DNA of 29,373 nucleotides from assembly GCA_034669045.1 (NCBI GenBank), contig JAXDOD010000150.1, positions 1 to 29,373 on the forward strand. The letters run 5' to 3'. Position 1 is the first letter of the stretch. Each line of letters opens with the position of its first letter. The stretch comes from VAZQ01 sp034669045 (GTDB taxonomy: Bacteria; Pseudomonadota; Alphaproteobacteria; Rhizobiales; Xanthobacteraceae). Of this stretch, positions 1 to 7,200 are shown piece after piece. The notes below the pieces were generated by a model, which saw only the letters and a list, made by a program, of their open reading frames with translations, searched no databases and was not told the DNA's origin. The position numbers and the translations under genes are program-made.

Positions 1-2
1 CT

Positions 3-371
3 GCCGCGCCGCCGCCGCCGAACGCCGTGGAGACGTCGGGCCCGAGCACGATTCCGGCCGAGGAGCTCGGCCGCATCACTGACGACATCATCGGCGCGCT
101 CAAGACCGTCTACGACCCGGAAATCCCGGCCGACATCTACGAGCTCGGGCTGATCTACAAGGTCGACATCGCGGACGACCGCGCCGTGACGGTCGACATG
201 ACGCTGACCACGCCGAACTGCCCGTCCGCGCAGGAACTGCCGATCATGGTGGAGAACGCCGTGTCGTGCGTCGCCGGCGTCGGCCCGGTGACGGTCAACA
301 TCGTGTGGGATCCGCCCTGGGAGCAAAGCCGCATGTCGGACGAGGCGCGCGCCACGCTGAACATGTGGTGA
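3..371 (+). CDS. sufT: SufT-type Fe-S cluster assembly protein (MIP18/DUF59 family), 5' end outside window
   Basis: Small acidic MIP18/DUF59-family protein that helps Fe-S cluster assembly or maturation in the cytoplasm, normally encoded with the suf genes. The core reads ALKTVYDPEIPADIYELGLIY, followed by MTLTTPNCPSAQELP, which carries the family's conserved Cys, and it ends in the typical SRMSDEARATLNMW tail. The frame is open to the window edge and the residues before the first possible start (GTG at 27) read AAPPPPNAVET, like the proline-rich N-terminus I recall in Bradyrhizobium homologues. The true start is therefore probably upstream and this is a 5'-partial gene. The stop lies 6 bp before the next gene, so the two are probably co-transcribed, with sufA a little further on. 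Confidence 0.88.
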   Translation, partial: AAPPPPNAVETSGPSTIPAEELGRITDDIIGALKTVYDPEIPADIYELGLIYKVDIADDRAVTVDMTLTTPNCPSAQELPIMVENAVSCVAGVGPVTVNIVWDPPWEQSRMSDEARATLNMW

Positions 372-377
372 GGCGCG

Positions 378-791
378 GTGCCGAAGCTCGACCATGTGCT
401 CGAGACCTCGCTCTATGCCGACGACCTCGAACGTGCGGCGCGCTTCTACGAAGACGTGCTCGAGCTTCCGGTGCTGACCGCGGACCAGCGCTTCCGCGCC
501 TATGACGTGGGCGGCAAGAGCGTGCTGCTGGTGTTCCAGCGCGGCGCCACGCTGGAGACGGTGCACATGCCGGGCGGCACGATCCCGCCGCATGACGGCC
601 ACGGGCCTCTCCATGTGGCGTTCGCGATCGGCGCTGATGCGCTGGCGGAGTGGGAGGAAAGGCTGGCGCGACATCGCGTCGGAATCGAGGGCCGCACCAG
701 GTGGTCGCGCGGAGGCGTCAGCATCTATTTCCGCGATCCCGACGGGCATCTTCTCGAACTGGCCACGCCGGGGCTGTGGGCGATCTATTGA
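378..791 (+). CDS. VOC-superfamily (glyoxalase/bleomycin-resistance fold) protein
   Basis: A 137-residue vicinal-oxygen-chelate fold protein with two beta-alpha-beta-beta-beta halves. The N-terminus LDHVLETSLYADDLERAARFYEDVLEL is the standard opening and supplies a candidate metal-binding His. GHGPLHVAFAI supplies a second His and DPDGHLLELA gives the C-terminal His/Glu pair, so the metal site looks intact. The substrate cannot be predicted: the family includes glyoxalases, extradiol dioxygenases and fosfomycin- or bleomycin-resistance proteins. The start is GTG at 378, 6 bp after the sufT stop, implying translation from a shared mRNA. Its place between sufT and sufA suggests linkage to the suf operon but does not prove an Fe-S role. 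Confidence 0.85.
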   Translation: MPKLDHVLETSLYADDLERAARFYEDVLELPVLTADQRFRAYDVGGKSVLLVFQRGATLETVHMPGGTIPPHDGHGPLHVAFAIGADALAEWEERLARHRVGIEGRTRWSRGGVSIYFRDPDGHLLELATPGLWAIY

Positions 792-871
792 TGGGGTTGG
801 GTTGGTGAAAGGGCGTGCGGAGACCACCGATCACCGGCGTAGCGGGTGGGCTGCGGCGCGAAAAACTCATT

Positions 872-916
872 TCGACGCGTGGGCAAAATCGCCTCGCGGG
901 TCAAAGGACGCGTCGA
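872..916. repeat. 9-bp perfect inverted repeat in the VOC-sufA spacer
   Basis: TCGACGCGT at 872-880 is mirrored exactly by ACGCGTCGA at 908-916, with a 27-base loop. It lies in the 225-bp gap before sufA and could be a weak terminator for the upstream pair, an operator, or chance in GC-rich DNA. No T-run follows on the plus strand. Confidence 0.35.
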
Positions 917-1016
917 CACATCCTATCCAGGCTTCACAGTTGGGATTTCGTTGTTATCTTAGCTTCTTATGGAACCGCTGCCGGACCTTGAACCCGGATA
1001 GAGGAGATACTCAGAC

Positions 1017-1391
1017 ATGGCCGCATCCAGGCCGCGACCGCAGGTGATCCGGTTGACCGACGCCGCCGCCGACCGGGTCAAATATGTGATGGCGAATGCG
1101 GCAAAGCCGGTCGTGGGCGTGCGCGTGGGCGTCAAGAACGGCGGCTGCGCCGGCATGACCTATACGATGGAATATGCCGAGGCGATCGCGCCTGCCGACG
1201 AGGTGGTCGAGGATAAGGGCGTGCGCGTGCTCATCGACCCCAAGGCGATCCTGTTCCTGATCGGCACCGAGATGGACTACAAGTTCGAAAAGCTCTCGGC
1301 CCAGTTCGTGTTCAACAACCCGAACCAGACCTCGGCCTGCGGCTGCGGGGAATCTGTGCAGCTCAAGCCGGCGGCCGAAGCGGGTCTATAG
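1017..1391 (+). CDS. sufA: SufA / IscA-HesB family A-type Fe-S carrier
   Basis: A 124-residue A-type carrier that receives Fe-S clusters from the SufBCD scaffold and passes them to client proteins. The three family cysteines are present: one in KNGGCAGMTYTME and the C-terminal pair in SACGCGES. The segment VRVLIDPKAILFLIGTEMDYKFEKLSAQFVFNNPNQ is diagnostic of the family. The ATG at 1017 is preceded by a good Shine-Dalgarno (GAGGAGA, about 8-9 bases upstream). A 225-bp gap separates it from the VOC gene, so it may have its own promoter while remaining part of the suf locus. The GGDEF gene downstream is convergent. Length matches the family. Confidence 0.95.
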   Translation: MAASRPRPQVIRLTDAAADRVKYVMANAAKPVVGVRVGVKNGGCAGMTYTMEYAEAIAPADEVVEDKGVRVLIDPKAILFLIGTEMDYKFEKLSAQFVFNNPNQTSACGCGESVQLKPAAEAGL

Positions 1392-1501
1392 CGAGTGGCC
1401 GCGGGTCCGGCTGAGGTTGCCGCGTTGGGCAAGCGCCGCCCATCGTAACTCTCAAGGGCAAGCGCGGCAGAGCCAGCGCGAGATGCGCCACAGGGCGCCG
1501 A

Positions 1502-2569
1502 TCACGCCACCTTAGGCGCGGCAGCGGGCAGGATTTCCGGATCGGCCTCACTGACCACCTTGTTGCGCCCCGAGCGCTTGGCGGCATAGAGGCAGGTATC
1601 GGCGCGCTCGATCAGCGTCTGCGCCGTGTCGCCCGCGCGCAACGCCGCCACGCCGACCGAGATCGTCACCCGGCCGAGGTGCTCGCCAGTCGAGCGCTTC
1701 ATCAGTTCCTTGGTCATGACGGCGCGGCGGATGTGGTCGGCGACCGTGATGGCGGAGCGCAACACGGTATTGGGCAGCACGACCGCGAATTCTTCGCCGC
1801 CATAGCGCGCTGCGGTGTCCTGCCCCTTGACGTTCTGCTTCACCGACATCGCCACGAGGCGCAACACCTGGTCGCCGGTCAGATGGCCATAGCTGTCGTT
1901 GAATTTCTTGAAGTGGTCGACGTCGGTCATCAGCAATGAAAGCTGCTCGCTCTTGGTGCGGGCCTCCGTGATCGCCTTCGACAGCGACTCGTCGAAATAT
2001 TTCCGGTTGGCGAGCGAGGTGAGGGGATCGGTCAGGCTCTCGTTGCGGACCGTTTCGAGGTTCTCCTGAAGAAGCGATATCTCCTTGGTGGAGGCGCTGA
2101 GCCGTTCCTCCAGCGTCTTGTTGTTTCGCTCCATGTCTTTGGTGGCCTGTACCAGGCTTTCGACGATGGCGCGCACCGCCGGCTCGTCGGCGGCGACGCC
2201 GAGGCTTTTGGTGACGTTGACGAGATTTTCCGTGTAGTTCGAGGCACTGCCGGCGGCGGCGCCCATCATCGCCATGACCTGCTCGATTTCGTCCCGCACC
2301 TGCGAGCCGACGTGGTCGATGCGCTCGGTGAAGCGATGAACCGAAATGTAGGTCTCGTAGATGTTGTCGATGTCGGGTTCGGTGAGAGTCCCGTTACGCG
2401 CTAACGTTTCGTTGATCGCCTGATTCAACGATGGGTTATATCCGGTGGCGTAGATGTACCAGATCTCGAAGTGACGCGGCGACGCGGGCTGCCGCAGCGC
2501 CCTGATCTGGCCAAGAGCGATGTCCGCGAACGCCATCGTGCGTTCGTGTTCGTCGGCAGGGACAGCCAT
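1502..2569 (-). CDS. GGDEF-domain diguanylate cyclase
   Basis: A 355-residue protein predicted to make cyclic di-GMP from two GTP. Residues 1-140 are an alpha-helical N-terminal region of a type I associate with alphaproteobacterial GGDEF proteins (FEIWYIYATGYNPSLNQAIN). A predicted coiled coil covers about 140-175, and the GGDEF domain about 178-340 opens with DPLTSLANRKYF. The active site is GGEEF (257-261) and the metal-binding Asp is in LMTDVDHFKKFND (about 216). The usual inhibitory I-site RxxD is KGQD here, so product inhibition may be weakened. No transmembrane segment is visible, so it is probably cytoplasmic. I chose ATG at 2569; a TTG 19 codons upstream is also open but less likely. 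It sits downstream of the helicase gene with a 176-bp gap, so probably has its own promoter. Confidence 0.93.
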   Translation of the reverse strand: MAVPADEHERTMAFADIALGQIRALRQPASPRHFEIWYIYATGYNPSLNQAINETLARNGTLTEPDIDNIYETYISVHRFTERIDHVGSQVRDEIEQVMAMMGAAAGSASNYTENLVNVTKSLGVAADEPAVRAIVESLVQATKDMERNNKTLEERLSASTKEISLLQENLETVRNESLTDPLTSLANRKYFDESLSKAITEARTKSEQLSLLMTDVDHFKKFNDSYGHLTGDQVLRLVAMSVKQNVKGQDTAARYGGEEFAVVLPNTVLRSAITVADHIRRAVMTKELMKRSTGEHLGRVTISVGVAALRAGDTAQTLIERADTCLYAAKRSGRNKVVSEADPEILPAAAPKVA

Positions 2570-2628
2570 GGATTTTACCCCGCTTCCAGGCGCGACCTGC
2601 AGCCTACCCCAATAGGTTGCAACCAAAC

Positions 2629-2659
2629 GGGCGATTCAGCGACTCGCCCAATCATTATG
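2629..2659 (-). promoter_or_regulatory. Possible -10 box and 5'UTR hairpin of the GGDEF gene
   Basis: On the minus strand a CATAAT hexamer (2654-2659) is followed by a GGGCGA/TCGCCC hairpin (2629-2634 with 2644-2649). A perfect 10-bp palindrome GGTTGCAACC lies just downstream at 2615-2624, in the leader of the GGDEF gene. The matching -35 is poor, so this is only a candidate. Confidence 0.25.
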
Positions 2660-2745
2660 AGTGTAATTCTACAGGGTGAATGGCGGGTAAACAGGAACTC
2701 TTATCACGCCAAACGATATGTTATCCACCGCAAGGTTGTAGGGAT

Positions 2746-4110
2746 TCAGGCCTTGACCCGGACCGGCCGCAGCAGAAAGGCGGGCAGATGCGAACTGGCC
2801 GCATCATCGTTGAGGGGGGCTGGCGGCGGGGACGGGCGGCGCGGGCGGGCGTCCTCGATCCGGGCGACCGGGGCAGGGCGGACATCCCGAGGGTGCTCAC
2901 GCGGGGACTGCGGCTTGCGGCCGCCACGCTGGCTCGGCCGGGCGGCCCGGCGCGCTTCCGGTTGCGCAGGCGCCTCCTCGGTGCGGGGCGGCTCGCCCAT
3001 CCAAGGAATGGTCTGGCCGATCAACTTCTCGATCGCGGCAACCGACTTGCCGTCGGCCGGCGCGACGATGGTGATCGCGATGCCGGTCAGGCCGGCGCGG
3101 CCGGTGCGGCCGATGCGATGGACGTAGTCGTCCGCATGGTGAGGGACATCGAAGTTGAAGACGTGACTGACGGCGGGGATGTCAAGGCCGCGAGCGGCAA
3201 CGTCCGAGGCGATCAGGAGCTTCACGTCCCCGCGGCGGAACGAATCCAGCGCTGCCGTTCGCTCGGGCTGGCTCATGTCGCCGTGCAGCGCCGCCGCATT
3301 GAAGCCATGGCGGAGCAGTGACTTGTGCAGCAGGGCGACCTCGCGCTTGCGATTGCAGAACACGATCGCGTTCTTGAAGGGGTCCTGCGAGCGCACCAGG
3401 CGACGCAGCGTGTCGCGCTTTTCGTGCGGATCGCGGCCGGTCTTTGCCAGGAGCTGGGTGGTGGTGGCGACGGTGGTCGCCGGTCGCGATACTTCGACGC
3501 GCACCGGATTGTGCAGGAATTGTTCAGTGATGCGCTGGATCTCCGGCGGCATCGTGGCGGTAAAGAACAGTGTCTGACGCGTGAACGGGACGAGCTTGCA
3601 GATGCGTTCGATGTCCGGGATGAAGCCCATGTCGAGCATGCGGTCGGCTTCGTCGATAACCAGGAGCTCGACGCCGGTGAGCAGCAATCGTCCGCGCTCG
3701 AAATGGTCGAGCAAGCGTCCGGGCGTCGCGATGAGCACATCGACGCCGCGCATGAGCTTGGTGTCCTGATCGTCGAAGGACACGCCGCCGATGATGAGCG
3801 CAACATTGAGCTTCTGGCCGACGCCGTATTTTTCGAAGCTCTCCACGACCTGGGCCGCGAGCTCGCGGGTCGGCTCGAGGATGAGCGTGCGCGGCATGCG
3901 GGCGCGGGCGCGTCCATTCTCCAGCATGGTCAGCATCGGCAGCGTGAAGGCCGCCGTCTTGCCGGTGCCGGTCTGCGCGATGCCGAGCACATCGCGCCGC
4001 GTGAGCACGTGCGGGATCGCTTGTTCTTGGATCGGAGTGGGGGCGGGATAGCCGGCCGCCTTAACGGCGGCGAGAACTTTGTCGGACAAGCCGAGTTTGG
4101 AAAAGGGCAT
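2746..4110 (-). CDS. rhlE: RhlE-type DEAD-box ATP-dependent RNA helicase
   Basis: A 454-residue RNA helicase that remodels RNA duplexes using ATP; bacterial relatives act in ribosome assembly, mRNA decay and cold adaptation. All core motifs are readable: Q motif YPAPTPIQ (21-28), motif I AQTGTGKT (45-52), PTRELA (80-85), TPGR (129-132), DEAD (153-156), TAT in place of SAT (184-186), then ARGLDIP and HRIGRTGRAG in the second RecA domain. From about residue 365 the tail is rich in Arg, Pro and Ala, a typical RNA-binding extension. ATG at 4110 follows a GAGGT Shine-Dalgarno. The symbol rests on overall RhlE likeness; other DEAD paralogues cannot be excluded. Confidence 0.93.
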   Translation of the reverse strand: MPFSKLGLSDKVLAAVKAAGYPAPTPIQEQAIPHVLTRRDVLGIAQTGTGKTAAFTLPMLTMLENGRARARMPRTLILEPTRELAAQVVESFEKYGVGQKLNVALIIGGVSFDDQDTKLMRGVDVLIATPGRLLDHFERGRLLLTGVELLVIDEADRMLDMGFIPDIERICKLVPFTRQTLFFTATMPPEIQRITEQFLHNPVRVEVSRPATTVATTTQLLAKTGRDPHEKRDTLRRLVRSQDPFKNAIVFCNRKREVALLHKSLLRHGFNAAALHGDMSQPERTAALDSFRRGDVKLLIASDVAARGLDIPAVSHVFNFDVPHHADDYVHRIGRTGRAGLTGIAITIVAPADGKSVAAIEKLIGQTIPWMGEPPRTEEAPAQPEARRAARPSQRGGRKPQSPREHPRDVRPAPVARIEDARPRRPSPPPAPLNDDAASSHLPAFLLRPVRVKA

Positions 4111-4219
4111 ATAACCTCGATCAGGAACCGTCCGGAGCCAATCCGCGCCGGATGAACGAACAACGGCAATGGTTGCGCGGGGTGGACGGTCGAAGATTCA
4201 ATCGAACCATGTCGAGCGG

Positions 4220-4247
4220 AACATAGGCGCGCCGGGCCGAAAGTCAA
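4220..4247 (-). promoter_or_regulatory. Predicted sigma-70-type promoter for the DEAD-box helicase
   Basis: Read on the minus strand, TTGACT (4242-4247) and TATGTT (4220-4225) are separated by 16 bases. Transcription would start near 4213, giving a leader of about 100 nt before the helicase ATG at 4110. This is the best promoter match seen in the window. Confidence 0.5.
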
Positions 4248-4469
4248 TCCTGCTGCACTGCAATAAGTGGCATGAATGCCTAATTTTTCCTGCCGGTAAC
4301 CGCTCGGAACTCGCCACGCGCGAACCGCTTTCGATCATTCTCGTTCCCGGATGGGAATGTTCGCCATGGGCGCATCTTTCGACGCTCGAACAGCCGACGC
4401 CGCGACGCGCTCTCGACGAATGATGAGAGGGTGACGGCGTCGCCTGCTCCCGGCGACGGTTCTTCATGG

Positions 4470-4475
4470 TATAGA
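4470..4475 (+). promoter_or_regulatory. Candidate -10 box immediately upstream of the cystathionine beta-synthase ATG
   Basis: TATAGA ends 5 bases before the ATG at 4481, and no Shine-Dalgarno precedes that ATG. The spacing would place the transcription start at or next to the A of the start codon, suggesting a leaderless mRNA. An upstream in-frame ATG at 4466 is closed at once by TAG. No clear -35 is visible. Confidence 0.35.
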
Positions 4476-4480
4476 CACAT

Positions 4481-5851
4481 ATGGCCACGGTCCTCGATCT
4501 GATCGGCGAAACTCCGCTCGTGGAGGTCACACGTATCGATCGCGGGCCCTGCCGGCTCTTTCTCAAGCTTGAGAGCGCGAACCCCTCCGGTTCCCTCAAG
4601 GACCGGCCGGCGCGCGCGATGATCGAAGCGGCGGAAGCCGATGGGCAGCTCAAGCCGGGTGGCACCATCGTGGAGGCGACCGCGGGCAATACCGGGCTCG
4701 GCCTTGCTCTGGTCGGCGGCCGCAAGGGCTATCGCACGCTGCTCGTGGTGCCCGACAAGATGGCGCGCGAGAAGATCCTGCATGCGCAGGCTCTGGGCGC
4801 CCAAGTGATCACCACGCGCTCGGACGTGGGCAAGGGCCACCCCGACTATTACCAGGACCTTGCCGATGCCATCACGCGCCGAACGCCGGGCGCGATCTAT
4901 GTCAACCAGTTCGCCAATCCGGCCAACCCGCGCGCGCATGAACTGTCGACCGGGCCTGAAATTCTACGCCAGATGGACGGCGACATCGACGCCGTCGTGG
5001 TCGGCGTCGGCTCCGGCGGGATGCTCACCGGGATCGGCCGTTTCATGCGCCAAGCGTCGCCCAAGACCGCGATGATTCTTGCCGATCCGGTCGGATCGAT
5101 TCTGGCGCCGCTGGTGGAGACCGGCAACACGATCCAAGCGGGAAGTTGGGCGGTTGAAGGCATCGGCGAGGATTTCATCCCGCCGAATTGTGATCTTTCG
5201 CTGGTGTCCAAGGCCTATTCGATCCCCGATCCGGAGAGCTTTTCGACCGCGCGCGACCTCCTGCGGGCGGAAGGGATCCTCGCCGGCTCGTCATCCGGCA
5301 CGCTGCTGGCGGCCGCGTTGCGCTATTGCCGCGCCCAGGACAAGCCGCAGCGGGTCGTGACGCTGGTCTGCGATTCCGGCGCGAAATATCTCTCCAAGGT
5401 GTTCAACCCGACCTTTCTGGCGCAGGAGGGTTGGACGCATCCGGAACGCCGCGGCACGGTGCGCGACGTCGTCATCAACCGCTACAGCGAGGGCACCGCC
5501 ATCGTGGTGCGGCCCGACGACAACCTCCGCACGGTCTTCTCGCGCATGCGTTCAAGCGGCGTTTCGCAGCTTCCAGTCATCGACGAGCGCGGCCGCGTGG
5601 TCGGCCTGGTCGACGAGAGCGATGTGCTCGCGTCCCTGATCACCGACCCGGACGGATCCAATACGGTGTTTGCGCGGCCCGTCGAAGACGTCATGACGAC
5701 GCGGCTTGAAACCATCTCGGCCGAGGCTCCGCTCGCCGAACTCGTGCCGCTGTTCCGCAAGGACTATACCGCCATCGTCATGGACGGCGACCAGTTCGTC
5801 GGCGTGGCAACGCGGCTCGACCTCATCAACTATTTCCGGATCACGCCGTGA
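4481..5851 (+). CDS. Cystathionine beta-synthase (PLP enzyme with CBS-domain pair)
   Basis: A 456-residue fold-type II PLP enzyme predicted to condense serine and homocysteine to cystathionine, the first step of reverse transsulfuration. Residues about 1-310 are the catalytic domain: DLIGETPLV at the start, SGSLKDRPA with the PLP lysine K40, the TAGNTG loop near 68-72, and a phosphate-binding glycine loop in GVGSGGMLTGIG. Residues about 335-456 form two CBS modules (SSGVSQLPVIDERGRVVGLVDESD and the C-terminal YTAIVMDGDQFVGVATRLDLINYF), a regulatory region that binds adenosyl ligands in relatives. There is no N-terminal haem-binding region as in animal enzymes. The next gene encodes the partner gamma-enzyme. 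A cysteine synthase role is possible, but the CBS pair and the neighbour favour this call. Confidence 0.9.
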   Translation: MATVLDLIGETPLVEVTRIDRGPCRLFLKLESANPSGSLKDRPARAMIEAAEADGQLKPGGTIVEATAGNTGLGLALVGGRKGYRTLLVVPDKMAREKILHAQALGAQVITTRSDVGKGHPDYYQDLADAITRRTPGAIYVNQFANPANPRAHELSTGPEILRQMDGDIDAVVVGVGSGGMLTGIGRFMRQASPKTAMILADPVGSILAPLVETGNTIQAGSWAVEGIGEDFIPPNCDLSLVSKAYSIPDPESFSTARDLLRAEGILAGSSSGTLLAAALRYCRAQDKPQRVVTLVCDSGAKYLSKVFNPTFLAQEGWTHPERRGTVRDVVINRYSEGTAIVVRPDDNLRTVFSRMRSSGVSQLPVIDERGRVVGLVDESDVLASLITDPDGSNTVFARPVEDVMTTRLETISAEAPLAELVPLFRKDYTAIVMDGDQFVGVATRLDLINYFRITP

Positions 5852-5865
5852 AGTGGCTGCCCCCG

Positions 5866-6003
5866 CCCTCATCCTTCGAGACGCTCAATCCTAGGATGGT
5901 TTAGGGACTGACCGATGCTCCGCCTCGGGGTGAGGGCCAGGCTGGTCCTGGTGTCTCGAACCACGAGGCGGCCCCGAAATCTCAGCGAGAGACTCAGGAT
6001 GAC
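5866..6003. repeat. Palindromic intergenic element between the two transsulfuration genes
   Basis: The ends are imperfect inverted repeats: TCATCCT at 5869-5875 pairs with AGGATGA at 5996-6002. An inner perfect 8-bp pair, CCGCCTCG (5920-5927) and CGAGGCGG (5964-5971), forms a second stem. The motifs CTCATCCTTCGAGACGC and CTCAGGATGA resemble the dispersed palindromic elements I recall from Bradyrhizobium-type genomes. The right end contains the ATG (5999) assigned to the next gene. Confidence 0.6.
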
Positions 6004-7159
6004 CCAATCGAACCAGCTCGACTTCGCCACCCGCTGCGTCCACGCCGGGCAGGAGCCCGACCCCACGACCGGCGCCGTGATGATGCCGATCTACACGACC
6101 TCGACCTATGTCCAGAGCAGCCCCGGCGTGCACAAGGGCTACGACTATGCGCGCACCAGGAATCCGACGCGCGAGGCGTTCCAGCGCTGCATCGCCGATC
6201 TCGAAGGCGGCAGCGCGGGCTTTGCTTTCGCCTCGGGCCTGGCCGCGATCGCGACCACGCTCGATTGCCTCGACCATGGCGCGCATGTCATCGCGGTGGA
6301 CGACCTCTACGGGGGTTCTCGACGCCTATTCGAACGGGTGCGCAAGCGCTCGGCCGGCATTGATACAAGCTATCTCGATCTCACCGACGCCGACGCGCTC
6401 GAAGCCGCCATCCGGCCCAACACGCGCCTGGTCTGGGTCGAGACGCCGACCAATCCGACGCTCAAGCTCGTCGATCTCGAAGGTATCGCTGCGATTGCGA
6501 AAAGACGCGGCATCCTCTGCGGCGCCGACAACACCTTCGCGAGCCCCTATATCCAGCGCCCGCTGGAATTCGGTTTCGATCTGGTCGTGCATTCGACCAC
6601 GAAATATCTCAACGGCCATTCCGACATGATCGGCGGGGCGGCGGTGGTCGGCGAGAACGCGGAGCTGCGCGAGCGCTTGGCCTTCCTGCAGAATGCCATC
6701 GGCGCCATCCAGGGACCGTTCGATTCGTTCCTGGCGCTGCGCGGGCTCAAGACGCTTGCTTTGCGCATGGAGCGCCATTGCGCCTCGGCGCTCAAGATCG
6801 CGCAGTGGCTGGAACGCCATCCCAAAGTGCGCCGCGTGTTCTACCCGGGCCTCGCAAGTCATCCCCAGCACGCACTGGCGAAGCGTCAGATGCGCGCCTT
6901 CGGCGGCATGATTTCAGCCGAGCTTGAGGGCTCGCTCGACGACGCCAAGCGCTTCCTGGAGCGCTGCCGCCTGTTCGCGCTTGCCGAAAGCCTCGGCGGC
7001 GTCGAAAGCCTGATCGAACATCCGGCGTTGATGACGCACGGTTCGGTGCCTCCCGAGGTGCGCGCCACGCTCGGCATCAGCGACACGCTGGTGCGGCTCT
7101 CGGTCGGCATCGAGGACGCCGACGATCTGATCTCGGACCTCGCCGCGGCACTGGGCTAG
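5999..7159 (+). CDS. Cystathionine gamma-lyase / gamma-synthase family PLP enzyme
   Basis: A 386-residue Cys/Met-metabolism PLP enzyme of the fold-type I gamma family. With the neighbouring beta-synthase it would complete reverse transsulfuration by cleaving cystathionine to cysteine, ammonia and 2-oxobutyrate. Landmarks are YDYARTRNPTREAFQ (48-62), the FASGLAAI cofactor loop (77-84), ETPTNPTLK (148-156), the pyridine-nitrogen Asp in GADNTFASP (D177), and the PLP lysine K202 in HSTTKYLNGHSD. The C-terminal block LAESLGGVESLIEHPALMTH is typical. ATG at 5999 is chosen because the family's N-terminus begins a few residues later (DFATRCVHAG). An upstream ATG at 5915 would add 28 residues translated from the palindromic element. 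Synthase and lyase activity cannot be separated by eye. Confidence 0.9.
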   Translation: MTQSNQLDFATRCVHAGQEPDPTTGAVMMPIYTTSTYVQSSPGVHKGYDYARTRNPTREAFQRCIADLEGGSAGFAFASGLAAIATTLDCLDHGAHVIAVDDLYGGSRRLFERVRKRSAGIDTSYLDLTDADALEAAIRPNTRLVWVETPTNPTLKLVDLEGIAAIAKRRGILCGADNTFASPYIQRPLEFGFDLVVHSTTKYLNGHSDMIGGAAVVGENAELRERLAFLQNAIGAIQGPFDSFLALRGLKTLALRMERHCASALKIAQWLERHPKVRRVFYPGLASHPQHALAKRQMRAFGGMISAELEGSLDDAKRFLERCRLFALAESLGGVESLIEHPALMTHGSVPPEVRATLGISDTLVRLSVGIEDADDLISDLAAALG

Positions 7160-7200
7160 CAGAGGTGCATGCACACGCAATCCGGCGTGAGCGTCCGCCG

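Larger units (their letters stand above)
4111..4480. other. 370-bp divergent intergenic region between helicase and cystathionine beta-synthase genes
   Basis: This spacer is less GC-rich than its flanks and carries start signals for both neighbours. Short open frames cross it (for example 4169-4423 plus) but have no recognisable protein features or convincing ribosome binding site. I see no RNA gene. The helicase leader would be about 100 nt from the predicted promoter, long enough for the post-transcriptional control known for some cold-inducible helicases, though no conserved element was identified. Confidence 0.5.

Noticed and set aside
4169..4423. 84-codon plus-strand open frame in the helicase/cystathionine-synthase spacer
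   Set aside because: It has no convincing ribosome binding site, overlaps the predicted helicase promoter, and has overlapping frames of equal quality on the other strand.
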